From NCBI GenBank assembly GCA_003993805.1, contig RSEF01000002.1, positions 94,779,995 through 94,843,994 of the forward strand: a stretch of 64,000 nt of DNA, in the 5' to 3' direction. Below the pieces are notes generated by a model. The model was not told where the DNA came from. It saw only the letters and a list, made by a program, of their open reading frames with translations, and did no database searches. Source of the DNA: Himantopus leucocephalus (Eukaryota > Chordata > Aves > Charadriiformes > Recurvirostridae). Made by a program: the position numbers and the translations under genes. This document shows, one piece after another, positions 1 through 10,809 of the stretch; position 1 is the first letter of the stretch, and the number at the start of each line of letters is the position of its first letter.

Positions 1-49
1 GACCTTTAAAGGTGCCTTCCAACCCAAACTGTTCTATGATTCTGTGATC
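1..49 (+). repeat. CR1 LINE 3' end (truncated by the window edge)
   Basis: The first 49 bases match the well-known avian CR1 3' terminus: a GACCTTTAAAGGT block, then CCTTCCAACCCAAAC, then an imperfect TTCTATGATTCTGTGAT tail made of the 8-bp ATTCTATG-type unit. Orientation is +. The rest of the element, if any, lies before the window. This is the best single clue that the genome is avian. Confidence 0.85.
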
Positions 50-263
50 AAGGTTAAATGTGAAGGTAAATTGGCCTGGTTGGAAGTACCACTCTCAAAT
101 GTGAAATATTTGTTGAAAATCAGTCACATTTCCAGGAAATCATACTTTTACTATGATTCCTGAAGTGTTCCAGGATTGCAGATCACTCATATGTTTTGGA
201 GGATTCTCCTAGATGACAAAACACTGTTTTTCCATTAATTTTCTTTTTCCTTCTTGTGTTTAG
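50..263 (+). other. EPB41L4B: Intron end upstream of the first visible EPB41L4B exon
   Basis: This is non-coding sequence between the CR1 tail and the first exon. It ends in a pyrimidine-rich tract (ttttctttttccttcttg) and a TAG acceptor at 261-263. No other feature is visible in it. Confidence 0.8.
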
Positions 264-333
264 GCCTAAAATCACAAAAATGGACTTTAAAAAGAGCAAA
301 CTAACACTTGTGGTTGTAGAAGATGATGAACAG
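264..333 (+). CDS. EPB41L4B: EPB41L4B exon: FERM C-lobe (PH-like) segment, PKITKMDF
   Basis: This 70-nt exon has an AG acceptor at 262-263 and a CAG|gtaact donor. The first base completes a codon begun in the upstream exon (TGG Trp in the human protein as I remember it). It is followed by 23 codons starting PKITKMDFKKSKLTL and ending in EDDEQ. This is a beta-strand part of the FERM C-lobe (F3, a PH/PTB-like fold) that is nearly identical among EPB41L4B orthologues. The exon ends in phase 0 and joins directly to GREQEHTF in the next exon. The ATG inside it is an internal Met, not a start. The open frame running past the donor to base 462 is intronic read-through. Confidence 0.93.
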
Positions 334-505
334 GTAACTTTCTTCCCTTACTTGGGCCTGATCCAACAAAGCGTGGTGTGTGCTGAGGCTGGTAAGAACA
401 CGAGGGAGGCTCAGCACACTGTTGGCGCAGGCTGTATTTCTCCTACCAAGGACAGTAACTAATATCATGCATGCCAACTTCCAAAGCTTTTGTTTCTGCA
501 TTTAG
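334..505 (+). other. EPB41L4B: Short intron
   Basis: This is a 172-bp intron with a gtaact donor and a ttctgcatttag acceptor. Nothing else is visible. Confidence 0.85.
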
Positions 506-675
506 GGCAGAGAGCAAGAGCACACATTTGTTTTCCGGTTAGACAGTGCCAAAACGTGCAAACATTTGTGGAAGTGTGCAGTGGAGCACCATGCTTTCTT
601 CAGATTGCGAGCCCCAGCAAATAGTAAATCTAGTAGATCCGACTTCATAAGGCTGGGATCACGCTTCAGATTCAG
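506..675 (+). CDS. EPB41L4B: EPB41L4B exon: end of FERM domain and start of FERM-adjacent region
   Basis: This 170-nt exon follows the tttag acceptor and ends TTCAG|gtattt. It encodes [19 protein letters not shown], then the [11 protein letters not shown] motif that ends the PH-like F3 lobe of the 4.1 family, then [15 protein letters not shown]. The FIRLGSRFR segment starts the FERM-adjacent (FA) region, a phosphoregulated stretch found in a subset of FERM proteins. The last two bases (AG) are completed by T of the next exon to give Ser. No frameshift or stop is present. The conserved Trp-Lys-Cys and His-His-Ala-Phe-Phe-Arg residues are intact, so this looks functional. Confidence 0.93.
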
Positions 676-778
676 GTATTTAGTGAAGTAACAGCAATAT
701 ATTTGTGTTTATGCAAAGGAGGAAGTACGGCATCCAGCAAAAGGCAGTAGTTAACTTTGTTTATTTCTGTATTTTAAG
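676..778 (+). other. EPB41L4B: Very short intron
   Basis: This is a 103-bp intron, close to the practical minimum for vertebrates. It has a gtattt donor and a ttctgtattttaag acceptor. An open frame crosses its 3' end into the next exon, but this is read-through. Confidence 0.85.
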
Positions 779-888
779 TGGGCGGACAGAGTATCAAGCA
801 ACACATGGGACAAGATTACGCAGAACTAGTACATTTGAAAGAAGGCCCAGCAAGCGATATCCTTCTCGAAGGCATTCAACTTTTAAGG
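779..888 (+). CDS. EPB41L4B: EPB41L4B exon: basic FERM-adjacent segment
   Basis: This 110-nt exon begins with the T that completes the split Ser codon. It encodes 36 residues starting GRTEYQATHGTRLRRTSTF, followed by ERRPSKRYPSRRHSTFK, and ends with the first base of an Ala codon (AAG G|gtaaat). The stretch is strongly basic and contains several RRxS/T-type sites (RRTST, RRHST). Such sites are typical basophilic-kinase targets and match the idea that the FA region is regulated by phosphorylation, although that role is inferred from the family. EPB41L5 has a related ERRPSKRY segment, so the family assignment is firm. The choice of 4B rests on the following exons. Confidence 0.93.
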
Positions 889-3020
889 GTAAATGTTTGT
901 ACATGTGTTCACTGAACCGGTCATGCAGGTGTCCTGTTAACTCCTATTCATGTCATATTACAACCATAAAATCTGTACCACAGTATAAAAAGAAAACCAT
1001 GTCAGACCGCCTAAAAATCAGAATGTACGTGGTGTTTTTTTTCTCCAAAGTCAGAGTCCATTGTTTGTATCTACCATTTTTAATCTCTGTCTACACTTAG
1101 TTTTTCCATTCCCCACGTATGGAGAAGGAGGTACCTATGGTTTCTTTTGTTGCTCTGTCGAGGAGGAAAGAAAAGTTGCCTCAAACTCAATGAGGGAAAG
1201 CATGTAACATTTTCTTTGAAAAAGTGCATTTGTCATGTAGAGTGGAGCAGTGTCCAGAAGCCTCGCTGACTTGCTAATCTAGCTAGTTTTAGGGTTATTA
1301 AGCAGTCTCATTATGCACTTGTTGCTGCTTTGCTGACTGTAATGGCATGTTATTCACCTATCCAGACTCTGACCTTAACCAGCTTTCTCTGGGAGTTGAA
1401 ATGTGCTGAATTTGAATGGAATGACAAGGAATTGATTTCCCTTTTGGTTTTGTCATTTGTCCTTCAAAACTTAAGCTAAGATTTTTATTCCTCGTGGAAA
1501 AACCTAGGAAGGAGCACTGCGAGGCAACCCCCTCTAAATTCTGTATTACTTGAGGCTGAAAGTATCGTTGCTGTGTGGAGCAGGGTGAGCTGACGTTCCC
1601 TTAGGTTGTCTTTGCACTCCTTTGCATTCCTAAAATAAGAACCTCAGTGCCATGAAAAGTCCTTGTGGTATTACAGGGGCATTTTTATTTGTCATGTACA
1701 ATGGTGGGGAAAGGGTAGCAAATCTGTGTGCTTTCTAGAGGCTGTAACATCCCCTCCACCCCCTTCCTCAGTACATGTCAGTTTTACGGAAATGTAAATT
1801 TATTAAATTTGTGAGATAGTGTTATGTGATACATGAGAGTCAATTATATGGTAAGTGGGGATGGTTTCATAAGTGGAAGAATAGATCATTTTAATTTTAT
1901 TTTTACAATAACAGGATCTGTCAGACCTGCAGGTTATACCTGGTGCCTTGGTGCTTCCGTACTTCCCTCTGTGAGATGAGGGGAGGAGAGAGAAAGTGCA
2001 GCTTATGTTCAGTTTAGTTCTCTGTGCGTAGCAGCCAGGCAGAACTGCTATCACACCCAAATGATCTCCCTCCAGAGAGCTCAACAGCATGCTTGTTAAG
2101 TTAATACAAAAACTCCCTTTAGATTATTGTCTTTCACACATCTCTTGGTCATTAAGACCTGCACCTAGTTGCAGGCCACAGGCGTTGGATTCTGTCCTAG
2201 CTCAGTCTCTTTGAGACTTCTCAGTATCTCATTAAGTTTCTCATCCATTTTCTTAATTCAGCAGACACTTGGATTTTCAGCTAATATCACTCAGCAGTTT
2301 TTCAATGCTCTTGAAAAATACGCTGTTTGTCAGGAAAAAGAAATGATACATCCCGGTTATTCAGCTGCCGCCTTCATCGTTCTTTCCAGCCTGTCCAAAG
2401 CACAAACCAAGACCTTATTGCTCAAGACTACTCAGTGCCTTGCCATATTCCCAACTGATGGCCTTTTTTGGCTACCATCATTCACTGTAATAAGGCACAG
2501 ACCATTACCAACTTCAGGAATCCTCTGGTTTCTGTAAGATGCAAAATTGCTGTAAGGGGTAGCTTCTGATTTCCGAGGGACTCAATGATATTGACATGGT
2601 AGCTGCAGCAAGGTGAGAAAAGTAGTGCTCTGGTGGTGCAAAACTCATTCTGCCAAAAGTCCTTCTATTGTGACATTTGGGAAGAATAGTCTTGTCTGCT
2701 GTCATCTTTCATGGGCTGTGACTCTTGCAGAAACAGAGGGAGGTCCATGTCTGCCTCATCCTTTATGTACTCACACAGGAACGCTAGAAACGTTCTAGAA
2801 CTGNTACTCACACAGGAACGCTAGAAACGTTCTAGAACTGTGGTAGAACGCAGCCCACACAGGGCTGCACTTGCAATTCTGACACGTTTCTGCAAATGTG
2901 TCTGTATGAGGATGCGCTTAAACTGTAGTGTAACATCCCAATCACAATAGTTACAAAATGACTGATGTTTCACATCTTATTTTCAGCTGTCTTAAGGTTT
3001 TTTGTTTCTTTCTTTTTAAG
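889..3020 (+). other. EPB41L4B: Intron (2.1 kb)
   Basis: This is an intron between the FA exon and the first micro-exon, with a gtaaat donor and a tttctttctttttaag acceptor. It contains the 36-bp duplication with a single N near 2.8 kb (separate entry). Several open frames of 60-130 codons lie here on both strands. None has splice context or a recognisable motif, so I do not call them genes. Confidence 0.75.
2768..2840. repeat. 36-bp direct duplication around a single N
   Basis: Bases 2768-2803 and 2805-2840 are identical, separated only by N at 2804. Each copy contains a near-palindrome (ctagaaacgttctag). Because the N sits exactly at the junction, this is better read as two unmerged contig ends than as a tandem repeat in the genome. 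Confidence 0.85.
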
Positions 3021-3051
3021 CAAACAATCCTGTGAAAGCAGCACAACTGTG
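3021..3051 (+). CDS. EPB41L4B: EPB41L4B micro-exon (31 nt)
   Basis: This 31-nt exon lies between a strong ttctttttaag acceptor and a TG|gtaagt donor. With the G carried from 888 it encodes Ala-NNPVKAAQL and the first two bases of a Cys codon. The residues line up with SNPVIAAQLC in the human protein as I remember it. The size is a micro-exon that gene finders often miss. The match in phase at both ends and the strong splice sites make it reliable. Confidence 0.88.
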
Positions 3052-3553
3052 GTAAGTAACTGCCCGAGTTCTCTAAACCTGTCAATCGCTGTTGTCAGGC
3101 AAATAGGATTCTGAAGACCATTTCTGCATTAGGATCTGTCAAAACAAGTTCTCTGGTGTGGGATGAATTACTTTGGGATCTCTCATTATGCAGCACCAGG
3201 TTCTTCTTGGGGACTGCCTATGAGACTTCAAGTGCTTCCATTTTTAATTTTTTTTTTGTGTTTGAGATCAGACTAAAGCAAAGCATGTTTCCTTTCTGCT
3301 CGGTGCTATTATGCTAACTTACCTAGCATTATTTGTTCCTGTTTTGTAAACGCAAAATGAAGAAAAAAAATTTGCACCCCTCCTCCTTGCACTGTAATTG
3401 CTGCAGTGTATATTTTTAATAAAATATTGATGTGCTTAAGAGTATGAATTTTACTTCACTCTAATACTTCCCTGAAGAGTAGAACCCTGAACTATAGGAA
3501 ATTGTGACATAGATGTATTGATTACATAAGAGCTAATTTTTTTTCTCCCTTAG
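3052..3553 (+). other. EPB41L4B: Intron (0.5 kb)
   Basis: This is a 502-bp intron between the two micro-exons, AT-rich, with a gtaagt donor and a ttttttctcccttag acceptor. It contains an AATAAA-like string near 3419 with no sign that it is used. Confidence 0.8.
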
Positions 3554-3587
3554 TGCTAAAAATACTCCTGAGGTCCATAACTACCAG
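3554..3587 (+). CDS. EPB41L4B: EPB41L4B micro-exon (34 nt)
   Basis: This 34-nt exon follows tttttctcccttag and ends CAG|gtaaga. Its first T completes the Cys codon, and eleven codons AKNTPEVHNYQ follow, ending in phase 0. The PEVHNYQ string is diagnostic for EPB41L4B as I remember it (TNPEVHNYQ in human) and is not part of EPB41L5. With the 31-nt exon it forms a micro-exon pair that joins the FA region to the His/Pro linker. Confidence 0.88.
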
Positions 3588-4620
3588 GTAAGAGCATAAC
3601 AATTGTTGAGGATAGTATTGTCATTTTCTTATTTAGTGGTAAATATTTTTCCTCTCTATAATTAGTATAGCTGCTTTGCTCCCCTTTCCTTACTCCGGGG
3701 GAGATTCTCTGGGGTGGTTCAGAAATAAACTGCATCACATTGGGAGTTAAGGGGAAAGCAGAGGGACTCTTCTCGCTTTCTTCCCCTGTGTTCTTGGATG
3801 CTCTACAAGCTGAATACGCTTCATTTCCCACCCTCTTCCGTTCCCTTTCTGTGAAATCACAGGTTAAAACTTCTGGGACTGTGAATGTGATGGACCCCAG
3901 GAGACTGACTTTTGTCTAGAGCAGCCTCTCACATGGGATGATCCCTGACAACAAGTTCAAAGTTGCAATTATCTTCCCTACCACAGCACTTAAGGAGTTC
4001 ATTGCTGGTCAAATGTTTGTTTGCTGGGTTATTTTTAAACAAACTCCTTTGCGCGCTTCAAGGAAAAAACCTTACCCGGTTTTCATCTGTGATACTAGCA
4101 GTCAGTGCCACTGAGAAAGCAAGCTGTGCTTTCATCCAAAGTGAGCGTGTGCATGAGAACTTAGTCTTAACACTTGTTTTTGTTAAAAGCTTCACTAGTG
4201 ATTTTGTTTCGCTGTTTCTCCTCAAGATCTCATGGATATGAGAGAGAAACGCTGTCACCAAAGATAGGTGACCTCCTGAAGACCGCTATTATAATAGTAA
4301 CCTTTCTCACTCTCCACCTTTGATTAAAGCTGACATTCTTTTGATGTGGTTTCTTATGAGAAGCACTAGACGTGCCAGGTTGTCTCTCAAACAGAAAACC
4401 AATTTTCTTTGCTTTTTACCATGAGTGTGTCTTAACAGGCAAGCTCATCACCAAAAAATCTCGCGTATATGCTAAATGGCATGGGAAAAAGTCTGAAACA
4501 GTGGGGTTTCTAGGGCTCACAGGGAGCATGTTCCTCATGGCCCCAGGAAAATAAAAAGTTAGGGTTAATAGGGAGTTTTTATATGATATCATTAACCAGG
4601 TTCAATCTTTTCACTTGCAG
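3588..4620 (+). other. EPB41L4B: Intron (1.0 kb)
   Basis: This is an intron with a gtaaga donor and a cttttcacttgcag acceptor. No repeat or second exon is visible. The open frames at 3963-4241 (+) and 3556-3831 (-) show no motif. Confidence 0.75.
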
Positions 4621-4688
4621 CCACAGTATCATCCTAATATACATCCTGCTCAGCCACATTGGCATCCACATACCCCTGTGAATGTAAG
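4621..4688 (+). CDS. EPB41L4B: EPB41L4B exon: His/Pro-rich linker and branch point between isoforms
   Basis: This 68-nt exon follows cacttgcag and ends GTAAG|gtaagc. It encodes 22 residues, PQYHPNIHPAQPHWHPHTPV plus NV, and then the two bases AG. The His-Pro-Trp composition matches the QPQYHPNIHP region of EPB41L4B. Its phase-2 donor is the isoform switch. AG plus G from 7565 gives Arg and the short C-terminus. AG plus C from 18241 gives Ser and the long C-terminus. Both joins stay open. Confidence 0.9.
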
Positions 4689-7564
4689 GTAAGCAATCTT
4701 CACTTTGTGAAAAAGATGATTACTTCTTTCTTTATCTTAATCTGTTGGCATGAAGCTTTGGTGGACGTATTGGGCGATATTCTGCACATGAAAAGCAAAC
4801 AAGTTAGAAACATGTGATGCAGAGGCAGCATTAAATAACTTCAATTTAGATTTTGCTTTGGAATGTCCTAATCTCCTTGATGAAAATTTTTTGGGGGTTG
4901 ATTTTTAATTCAGAATTTGAAATACGACTTTAGTGTATTTCTGTAGGGAGTATGTTGGATGGGAAGATGCTCAGTAGCTTCAATAAAACTAATAGCAATT
5001 TGATCAGTATTTAATCTCCTGAGACAAAGAAGAAACTCATTTTAGGATAAAGTTAAGTTATGAGTGAACAGATTCTTGCATTGCAGTGCTTTTTTAAATC
5101 TTTTGCAGAAATGTATATATAAAAATAACATGTATGCAGAACAATATATCAGGCACTCTGCAGTTAATAAGTGAAATCATAACATTGAATTTTTGGAGAA
5201 CTGTTTCAGAAAAACATGCTTGTATGTGCTATTGTGCTATCTTCTCCCATACTTCTTTNTTAAATCTTTTGCAGAAATGTATATATAAAAATAACATGTA
5301 TGCGGAACAATATATCAGGCACTCTACAGTTAATGAGTGAAATCATAACATTGAATTTTTGGAGAACTGTTTCACAAAAACATTCCTGTATGTGCTATTG
5401 TGCTATCTTCTCCCATACTTCTTCATTTTGTAACTAGTAATGAGAGAAATTGAGTGAAAAGAAATTTTGGAAGAATATTCAGTCCAATCTAGAACCAGCT
5501 TGCTGGAACGCACACTGGAGGCAGGCATCTGCAGGTGGATATGTGTCTGGGCATGTACATGTGATAAAAATCAGCTGCTATTTTATCCTAATAAAAAGTA
5601 ACCTTTTTAGGTTACCCAGTTTTTTAGACAAATAATTACTGTCTTGACTGAAAAATGCTAATACCCTAGTCTTCATTCCTATTCATCTTAGGTTTTTATC
5701 TTTATAGTCTTACATCAGAATGGGTAGACTTCGTTCTTAGTGTAGGCAGGTTCTGGAGATCAGGCTGAGCTTAAAATGCATGAAAAGACAATTTGGTCCG
5801 AGTTTGAGTCTGAGAATGCAGGAAAAAGGCAAATATGTCACTAGAAATAATTACTAGGCAGAGAAGCAGACATACTCATTGTCATCTCGGAATTCCTAGC
5901 ATACAGCAGAAAAGCAGATACTACATTTATGCTAGAAACAGAAGACTTTAAATTAGGTAATTAACTTTTCCTGTGCTTTATATTCAAGATTCTTCCTGTT
6001 TTTAGGGTTTACTTTTCCATTTTTTTGGTGTGTGATTTAAAATGTACAGTTTCACATTACAAAAGAGTGATTGCTGAGAGAGGTTAATGATTTTATAAAT
6101 CATTTGAGGTTTTGCTGAAATTTTTCTGAAGATTTCTTCACTTATGATGCTAGTCTGTAACATTTTAAAGCCAAATAGTTCACCCTGGAGCAGAGTGATA
6201 TTGTAATAAGCACAAGAATGTATTGTAATGTGTGTAGACAACCTCCCCCTTTAGCCCCTCCGCTGCCTGGGCAAAGATTAAGGTCAGTGAAATACGAACA
6301 ATGGCTTTTTTATAGCTAGGCTTGTAAGTCTAAAAACATACTTAAAAGCTCAGTCATGCAAGCTCAGTAGAAAAGGTGCTCAGAATTTTTGTCCCAGTCA
6401 GATAGAAGTGTTTAAATGTGTGGTTAAGCTTCAGGTTATTCTAAGTTGGAGTCAATGTGGAAGAGTTGGATGTTTAACATCTTGGATAGCTTGCTTGAGA
6501 AAGCTTAATCCATCTGACTATGAACTTGCGCTCAAACCACAGACGCATGAAATTCTTTCTGCTGGGTGTGCGAGTCTAGAGTGGGCCAAGGGTTGAAATG
6601 AAACTACCTGTGCAATACATGTTATATATGGGGGGTTCTTGAATAATTTGTGAAATCATATGTGGAATTGTGTCTGTCATCTTAGTAAAATCCTTTCAGT
6701 GAAATTATTCATTTGCTGTTAACTTAATGTTCAGTCTTCTGAGAAAATAAAAAAAAAAGGCAAAATAAAAAGTGCAACTTCAGTTTGGTAATAAGGGAAT
6801 CTTAAATATTGTGGTTTCCTACATACTGTTCAAAATTTTTATTTATTTATTCCCCCCCGCAATGATTCAGGAGGCACTGTAGGAAGAGTTGAGGTTAATA
6901 TCTCTAAGCAGCAGTAAGTAATGAACAAATAAGGAAAAAATAGTTTTCGTCTTAGTACTTTTGCAAGTTTCACTATGTAGTCACAGAGAAATACCTGTAC
7001 TGCCTATAGATTCTAGGTGTTCATCATAACAAAACGCGACTGTGTAACTTACAGGGCTGCTTCAGTGTAATTAACTGCACCAGTGCTGTACGAACAGCAA
7101 TATTTACGGAAGAGCAATTTTCATCCTTAATAGGATTGCCTTTCTTAATTTTTCAGGCCTTAGGGATATATTTTCATGAGCTCAACTTTTTGCATGATAC
7201 GGCTTATTTTACTTGTTTGTTGTCCGCATTTAGTTTTCCTACAGCCTCTTCCTGCCTCCCCACCATCCCTCTGGGGTTCAGGAGCACTGATGCCCGACAC
7301 TTTTCTTTAACGCTTGGAAGCAGAGAGGGGTTTTAATGACTGAGCTCTGGTTCAAAGCCTTTTGAAATCAACTAAATGGTTCCTAGTTGCTTCAGTGGCT
7401 TCTGCATCAGACCTATATGTCTGTCACCATTTCCTTCCCTTACTGATAGCTGCCCATCACACCGTATGCATGCTTAGCACTTGCTGGATGAACTCATGTT
7501 ACTGTGTAGCACTCATAAGTTTACTTCCATCTCTCACTAACCAATAACTGTGCAAATGGTACAG
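4689..7564 (+). other. EPB41L4B: Intron (2.9 kb) before the alternative last exon
   Basis: This intron has a gtaagc donor and an acceptor at 7563-7564 preceded by CTAACC (a good branch-point match, about 20-25 bases upstream). The tract before the acceptor (ataactgtgcaaatggtacag) is poor in pyrimidines, as expected for a regulated acceptor that the long isoform skips. It contains the 165-bp duplication around N 5259 (separate entry). No other exon is evident. Confidence 0.75.
5094..5424. repeat. 165-bp imperfect direct duplication around a single N
   Basis: Bases 5094-5258 recur at 5260-5424 with a few single-base differences (for example cagaac/cggaac and ctgcag/ctacag). The two copies are separated only by N at 5259. 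The copies look like two alleles or two overlapping contig ends placed side by side. A real recent tandem duplication is possible but less likely given the N at the seam. Confidence 0.85.
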
Positions 7565-7712
7565 GCCACCCTATCATGATGACAGGCCATATTGGAAACC
7601 CCCCACAAGTGGAGAGGACAGCAATTTACGATATATCCAGGAGCAGAACCAGAAGAATTTAGGAGGAGTCCAAAGTATGGCGTACCAAGATAAACTCATG
7701 ACGACTCTCTGA
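7565..7712 (+). CDS. EPB41L4B: EPB41L4B alternative last coding exon (short isoform C-terminus)
   Basis: This exon follows gtacag. The first G completes AGG (Arg). Then 48 codons run from PPYHDDRPYWKPPTSGEDSN to QSMAYQDKLMTTL, ending in TGA at 7710-7712. Human short-form EPB41L4B ends in a very similar DKLMTAL, as I remember it, so this is the C-terminus of the roughly 518-residue isoform. The tail contains a Gln/Asn-rich stretch (IQEQNQKNLGG). No donor in this exon fits the phase of the 18241 exon well, so the long form probably skips the exon completely. The reading frame is intact. Confidence 0.9.
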
Positions 7713-8990
7713 AAAACAGTCATCTTCATTTCACCTGCCATCTTAGACGATCATTGCATTCCATGGTCCTTGTCTGTCTGAAGTATGTTCAAAGTGTATT
7801 GTGCATAATGTGTGTGTCTTTGTATGTACATCCATCCTTGTTTAGTGTTCATGGACGTTCTTGGGAAAAGTATTTTCCGTATCTTTGTAAAAAATCTTGA
7901 AAAACGTTTTGTGAAAGCTGGTAAGAATTTTCACTGCACCGAGACCAGAAATATTTCTGGGCATTTACATTCTACCAATACTTTCGAATCTGTGACCCCC
8001 TGCCTGCTGTTGAAGATCAGCCATTTGTGCCTTAGCTATTTTTATTATCTTGTTTCTTTTGAGTCAAATTAATAGAAGAAGTTTGAGAAACTTTGTTTTT
8101 CAGTTGACATGCAAATAGGAGACTGGAGGGAGAAAGAAACAGAATTCACACTGGCAATCAAAATGGCTTGTGGACCACCAACAAAGGGAGCCTACTGAGT
8201 TAGTCATAGGTTTGGGTGTCATTTGTTTTTTATTTTTGTGTTCTGCAGCAAAAATAGAGGTGCTTGCCTCACTTTGAAAGCAAGTATAGGGAAAGAACAC
8301 TATAGTAAACTTCATGGAGTGTGTATATTTTTTTTTTTGGACTTACTGATTTTATTGATAGCATCCCCAAAACCATACCTGCTGCTATAAGGGCAAGAAT
8401 GTTAAAAATGAATCCTTGCTAAAAGGTGCTGCTGTCTTCTTATTTTTAATGTGATTATGGAAGTGAACTACACAATTGCATAAAACTACCTACTGATAAC
8501 TTTCCTCTGAGTGGATTCAAAAACACAGCTCATGATTGGTACACTACAAGATGAGGACAATCCAGTGAAATAGCTCTATTTTTTTAAGTTAGACATTTGC
8601 AAAGTTGAATGTATATTTTACAAACCTAGGTCTTTAAATAGGCTTGGCAGATATTTTGATCTCTTGCCGATTTATTTTTTTTAAAACTGGAAATCATAGT
8701 GCCATCTTCATTCATGCATTCATTTTAATTAGGCCTTACATCTGTGGTCTCTCTGAAGTTGTTGGAATGAATGAATCTTCATTAGGGATATTTTAAAAAT
8801 GAAGTAGTTTTTAACTTGATTTTGATAAATATACATTTATAAACAGCTATAACCATGAATTTTTTTCAGAGCAAATTTGATAGTGTATAACTTTTTGTGA
8901 AATATATTTGTTTACAAATGCTATCTTTTAATATTTGTTTTGATCTTTCTTGTATGTGCTAAGTACAAATAAAAATTTTCAATCTTCTTA
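7713..8990 (+). other. EPB41L4B: 3' UTR of the short EPB41L4B isoform
   Basis: This is AT-rich sequence after the TGA with stops in all frames at short spacing. It ends at the polyadenylation signal 8968-8973. I infer cleavage about 10-25 bases past the signal. The minus-strand open frame at 8100-8315 has no supporting signal. Confidence 0.65.
8968..8973 (+). terminator. EPB41L4B: Polyadenylation signal AATAAA
   Basis: A canonical AATAAA lies about 1.26 kb after the short-isoform stop codon. A T/GT-rich stretch (ttatttatttttg) and a G-rich block (gggggagggtgg) follow within about 70 bases and could serve as downstream elements. The match of signal and context makes this the likely end of the short transcript. 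Confidence 0.7.
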
Positions 8991-10111
8991 TTTCAGTTAT
9001 GACGCGTTATTTATTTTTGAAAGATATTGGGGGAGGGTGGATAGATGTGATACACCCTGTACTTGTACCTGTTTTGCCCTGGAATCACTAATGCTGTACT
9101 AGACCAATGTTTTCAGTGCAGTCTGTAGAGAGGAGAAAACAATAAAGCAATTGTGCACTGAAATGTGAAAATGCCAGAGTAAGCCTAAGGTGGGTAATCA
9201 CAGAGGCTGACTTCGGTTTCCCCAGGCTAGCCTTCCTCTGTTTCAGCAGCATTTTATTTGGGAAAGGAAGAAAAAGAAACTTTGTTGGATCCATTGGAAC
9301 AAGAGCCTCATTTAGCTGCTGCTCTGAATGCCCTCTGGAGGAGTGTTTTTTTGAATACTCACGTTGAAGCGGAGCATTGTTGCTTCATGATTCACACACC
9401 TACATTCATAACACAGTATCATTCTTGTCATATAAGTTCATCAGCTTCTGTGTGGTTTGTTGTCAGTGTTCCTCCTCATCATGTGTCGTTATCTGTGGTT
9501 TGGTTTATTGCTGAAGGTGTGCTGAATGAGGGAGCGCCCTGGCAGATCTCAAGAAAAGGCAGCACAAGGCCAGTGCAGGTGGTCTGCACGCAGGTGAAGA
9601 ACAACCTGTGGGACGTATGTGTTCTGCAGTTTGTGTGTGCCACCTCAAGGGAAGCACTTGTCATTCTGCTTCTCTGGAGAAGCAGCTCACGCACTGTGCA
9701 CTTCCCTTTCACTTTTTCATCCCACATCCTCCTTGCTGTCTGCAGAAATCTGTATCAGCAAAGTCACCGAGCGATCGGATAGGTAAGAAGAGATCCATTT
9801 CTCTGTCCTTCCTTGCTCTAGTCTTAGTTGGGTTTTTGTAGCAAACGGGCTGGGATGCGGTTGGGAGGAGGGGGTGTTTCTATCTGTTTCCTCTCTGAGC
9901 CCGGCATTGCTCCGACTGACCTGTGCAGCTTCTGTTACCTGAGAAAAGGTGGATATGGGTGTCCCTGCACTGAACTAGGTAGCACAAATCAGTTGCTTTA
10001 AATTTAAAAGCATATTTTGGAGTTTGGTGGGGTGTTTTTTCCCCTAAAATTAACACACTCGTTACTTATAAAGTATTGTTTTTAACAAGGGACTAATATG
10101 GGCCTTGCGAT

Positions 10112-10157
10112 GTTAGGAATACAGTTTGGTGTTTGTTAGGAATACAATTTGGTGTTT
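10112..10157. repeat. 23-bp tandem duplication
   Basis: Two adjacent copies of a 23-bp unit (gttaggaatacagtttggtg plus ttt) lie at 10112-10134 and 10135-10157, with one mismatch. Unlike the other duplications in this window there is no N at the junction, so this one is probably real. Confidence 0.8.
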
Positions 10158-10784
10158 GAAGCAACACAAAACTTTGAAGGTGAAAACCAAATTACGAGGG
10201 GAGAGGGGAGAGAGGAAAAAGGTGGAAAATGCTTGGTTAACTCAGGTGTTAGATGAAGTAGCACCTTTTGTTTAAAAATCAAATATTGGGAAAGCTCTGG
10301 TGGTATAAATCTATACTACATCCTAGATTCATGCTGCTACAGGAAGCCACTGGTAGTTTATAGATGCACAAACTCAACAGAGGGACTTGATAGCCCTGGT
10401 ATGTGAGTGTTTATACATTGTGTTGAATTATTTTACCTAGGAGTTCCTCATGAGGAGATGCCACACAATATTTACCAAAGAGCATGTTAGTCAGTCAGTC
10501 TAGGTACAGAAAAATCAACACATTTTGAATGTGTTCTAAATATACAGGGAAGGTTTTTTAAAAAAAAAGCCTCACAAACTGCCTGAAGAGGTACCACCTT
10601 CTGAATCCAGATGAAGCACGTTCTCAGGGTACCTGTTGAACTGTGTGTGCAAACTTTCTCCACCCTGTTCTGAAGTCTGTTCCTTGTGCAAGTCTAAAAT
10701 ATTCTTTTTACGAGTCCAGCATACACTTAGAAACTCTTCTGTAATCTGATTACAGGTCATAAACACTATCCTCACATCAGCCTC

Positions 10785-10809
10785 GGGGGGTGGGGGGTGG
10801 TGTGTGTGA
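10785..10809. repeat. G-rich / GT simple repeat
   Basis: Runs of G6 and G6 separated by T are followed by (GT)n: gggggg t gggggg tgg tgtgtgtg. There are only two long G runs plus short ones, so G-quadruplex formation is possible but not assured. Confidence 0.7.

Noticed and set aside
3419..3424. AATAAA in the intron between the micro-exons
   Set aside because: It has no downstream GT-rich element and sits inside a short constitutive intron. Such hexamers are common in AT-rich DNA.
9258..9782. 174-codon open frame just downstream of the short-isoform poly(A) site
   Set aside because: No motif, no splice or promoter context. The overlapping minus frame and the second plus frame in the same stretch point to low stop density rather than coding.
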